In this document: positions 30,021 through 31,783 of the stretch, one piece after another
Layout of the letters: every line of letters starts with the position of its first letter
Numbering within the stretch: position 1 is the stretch's first letter
Assembly: GCA_023426625.1 (NCBI GenBank)
Contig: JAFAAJ010000130.1
Location: 1-31,783 of the forward strand
Source: Bacteroidota bacterium
GTDB taxonomy: Bacteria > Bacteroidota > Bacteroidia > Flavobacteriales > Weeksellaceae
DNA length: 31,783 nt
Direction of reading: 5' to 3'
The notes under the pieces: generated by a model
What the model was told of the DNA's origin: nothing
Databases searched by the model: none
The model's input: only the letters and a program-made list of their open reading frames with translations
Translations under genes and position numbers: made by a program

Positions 30021-31783
30021 TTAAAATCCGAACTGGAATCCAGCTTTAATTCCGAATTTAGATATATTCGGTCTGTCAAGATAATTTCCTCTCCAGTTAA
30101 AATCTACCCTGAAAATTCTTAAGTTTCCGAATCCAATATTTTCAATTCCGAACCCATATTCATAATAGATATGTTCACTCGGAGCAGAATATTTGAAGCC
30201 TTCAACGTTTATTTTCTTTGAATCCTCACTTAAAGTTCCGTAAGCTCCTCTTATGAATGCAACTTCTCTTAATTTCAGTTTTTTGATCAAAGGAATGAAA
30301 GAAAGGATCTTACCATTAAAATGATGTTCCAGATGCAGAGTAGTATACGTATCTGCTACAAACTCATAGTAATTAAGCTGTGCAAAAGTATTTGTAGCCA
30401 GACTGTAGGATTGGTTTCCAGGAATAACGTTCTGTAATGCCAAAGGAACCGTGTCGAAGTTTTTACCGGCTTCAAAATTGATCAAAGCTTTGCCCCAGCT
30501 TCCGATTAGAACCGGCTTATAGAACATAAACTGAAGCTTGTTGTAATTAAAATCTGCATTGAATAAACCTTCAATACCTCTTGTGTACTTTAAAACAATT
30601 GTAGGAGCCAGTGTTCCGTGCTCATAACGATCGATACCGGTTTGTGAGAATTTCGCACCGGGTCTTGCTATTAAGCTGATCGTAACATGAGAATCATTAA
30701 CGGTCTTTCTCAGAGCATTATCTTTATAATACATTAAATTAAAGCCTTCCGGATTGGCGGATTTTATGCTTTGCAATGTTCCGTCCACTCTTACCTGAAA
30801 GTTTTTCCAAGGCTCAATAGCTGTGAAAATATTGGTTTGATTCACCGAACTCAATGAGGCGTTTTCTCCCCTTGCAAAAACGGTGGATGATGCAAAAGAA
30901 CGTGACATGATCCCATCATCATTGGTTAGCTGTACTCCAAGCTGCATGACATCTCTTCTGGTGCCTATTCCAGCCATAAACCTATTTACCCTGTTGAACA
31001 TGTATTTTGCTTCAGCTCCATACTTGAACTGTTGGTCTTTAAAACCATAAGCCGTATAAAACTGAACTCTCCAGGGATCGTTTCGGGTGAAATAAGTTCT
31101 TGCGCCAAGTCTTATTCTGTCACCTTCCACTTCATTTACTCCGTAAACAGAGAAAATAGGACCTAAATCAATGCCTTTGGTGATATTATAGTATCCGGAA
31201 CCAAGAGTTTCATATAATTTTACAATCCTGTTGAATTTTGGGGTTTGCTGAAGCTTATCCAACATGTCATAAACTCCCTGTTCACTTTTGGATAAAGAAT
31301 CAGGTCTTGCCTGTGTCCAATAAGCTTCATCTTTTTTGATGAACTCATCATTATATTCTTCCTCTTTTCTCAGGAAAATTTCAGGGTCCAGAGGTTTGTT
31401 GAATTCATATTCGTAATAATCCTCCGATCTTTTGGCGACGATACTTTTAGAGGTTTTCTTTTTGGAGAACGGGGTCATTTCTATTTCGGTAACGAACTTT
31501 TTAGGCAAGAAAGTATTATCATCCGGATTGTCATATTCCAGTTCGGTGGAAATGGCGTTGATGAAATTCACGTTGATCTTTTGTGTTGACTTCAAAGTTG
31601 CTCCTAAAACTGCGTAGCTGTCCGTGTCAATATATAAATATCCCTGAAATGCCAGAACCTCGGTTCTTTTGGGTTGATATCTGATCTTATAAGCATTTTC
31701 TCCACGAATGGAAATGGTATCAATCAGATTATAATCGTAAGTGCTGAAACCATCGGTTCCTACGGGACTTGGAAAACCAATAT
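30021..31783 (-). CDS. DUF5686 family outer-membrane protein (5' end outside window)
   Basis: The frame is open from the right edge to TAA at 30021, about 587 codons, so the start and the probable N-terminal carboxypeptidase-regulatory-like domain lie beyond 31783. The visible part reads like DUF5686: a first domain with RGENAYKIRYQPKRTEV and GYLYIDTDSYAVLGATLKST, then a charged linker (FLRKEEEYNDEFIKKDEAYW), then many amphipathic strands of an outer-membrane barrel (GPIFSVYGVNEVEGDRIRLGARTYF, RVQFYTAYGFKDQQFKYGAEAKYMF), ending in FGIKAGFQFGF. The terminal aromatic F is the usual barrel-assembly signal. Function of the family is not established; it is common in Bacteroidota. It is 86 bases upstream of the T9SS cargo gene on the same strand. 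Confidence 0.88.
   Translation of the reverse strand, partial: IGFPSPVGTDGFSTYDYNLIDTISIRGENAYKIRYQPKRTEVLAFQGYLYIDTDSYAVLGATLKSTQKINVNFINAISTELEYDNPDDNTFLPKKFVTEIEMTPFSKKKTSKSIVAKRSEDYYEYEFNKPLDPEIFLRKEEEYNDEFIKKDEAYWTQARPDSLSKSEQGVYDMLDKLQQTPKFNRIVKLYETLGSGYYNITKGIDLGPIFSVYGVNEVEGDRIRLGARTYFTRNDPWRVQFYTAYGFKDQQFKYGAEAKYMFNRVNRFMAGIGTRRDVMQLGVQLTNDDGIMSRSFASSTVFARGENASLSSVNQTNIFTAIEPWKNFQVRVDGTLQSIKSANPEGFNLMYYKDNALRKTVNDSHVTISLIARPGAKFSQTGIDRYEHGTLAPTIVLKYTRGIEGLFNADFNYNKLQFMFYKPVLIGSWGKALINFEAGKNFDTVPLALQNVIPGNQSYSLATNTFAQLNYYEFVADTYTTLHLEHHFNGKILSFIPLIKKLKLREVAFIRGAYGTLSEDSKKINVEGFKYSAPSEHIYYEYGFGIENIGFGNLRIFRVDFNWRGNYLDRPNISKFGIKAGFQFGF

Noticed and set aside
31595..31783. Start of the DUF5686 gene at TTG 31595
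   Set aside because: The same frame is open and DUF5686-like (RGENAYKIRYQPKRTEV) up to the window edge, so the gene is cut by the window rather than starting there.
1..31783. CRISPR arrays, tRNA or rRNA genes, insertion sequences, prophage genes
   Set aside because: No regularly spaced repeats, cloverleaf-like segments, transposase-like or phage-like proteins were seen on reading both strands.

Overview
The window reads as chromosomal DNA from a Flavobacteriia member, most likely Chryseobacterium or a close Weeksellaceae relative. The base composition is AT-rich. Starts are preceded by A-rich leaders rather than Shine-Dalgarno boxes. Many genes carry the Bacteroidota promoter TTG-N(about 17-24)-TAnnTTTG. 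Protein families typical of the phylum are present: a type IX secretion (T9SS) type A sorting domain, a DUF5686 outer-membrane protein, DUF2797, and a Chryseobacterium-type bacteriocin-like leader peptide. There is no sign of phage, plasmid, IS element, CRISPR, tRNA or rRNA; this is core chromosome with a few accessory-looking genes.

Layout. 1-587 (-): 3' truncated sugar-nucleotide epimerase. 674-4135 (+): DUF2797 protein and an 875-residue AsmA-like membrane-anchored protein. 4150-4870: a small protein of the family often misnamed PRPP synthetase, and a 64-residue membrane peptide. 4988-6034 (+): PA0069-type radical SAM protein. 6106-9069: frameshifted Cys-rich bacteriocin-like peptide, IPNS-family Fe(II) oxygenase, MtfA-like zinc peptidase, and an M50 (site-2 protease) relative without its catalytic motifs. 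9200-12460: menD facing pabC-pabB, so three chorismate-branch enzymes together. 12507-15385 (+): two paralogous membrane proteins, an AI-2E/PerM-type permease and DUF3820, closed by a strong bidirectional terminator. 15461-19060 (-): uvrB and an S41 protease lipoprotein. 19094-20802 (+): two lipoproteins, one a PQQ-dependent sugar dehydrogenase-like enzyme. 20897-21475 (-): an AT-rich orphan lipoprotein. 21791-24974 (-): a tight operon of DsbA-like thioredoxin-fold protein, FAD monooxygenase and PLP aminotransferase. 25122-26331 (-): miaE and DUF502. 26488-27826: small membrane protein and an acyltransferase. 28186-29034 (+): rplU-rpmA. 29104-29934 (-): T9SS cargo with a stop codon inside its sorting domain. 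30021-31783 (-): DUF5686 protein, 5' end outside the window.

How the genes work together. MenD draws chorismate-derived isochorismate to menaquinone, while PabB/PabC draw chorismate to p-aminobenzoate and folate. rplU-rpmA is the standard ribosomal pair. The DsbA-like/monooxygenase/aminotransferase operon has the layout of a small dedicated redox pathway but its substrate cannot be read from sequence.

Most notable observations: (i) three housekeeping genes (menD, pabB, uvrB) have a perfect TAnnTTTG box exactly 4 nt before ATG, suggesting leaderless mRNAs; (ii) two divergent genes at 19.08 kb have interlocked promoters whose predicted start points fall on about the same nucleotide; (iii) two genes are each broken by one change, an 8-A run in a bacteriocin-like peptide and a TGA in a T9SS sorting domain; (iv) an apparent M50 pseudoprotease; (v) the three-gene redox operon.
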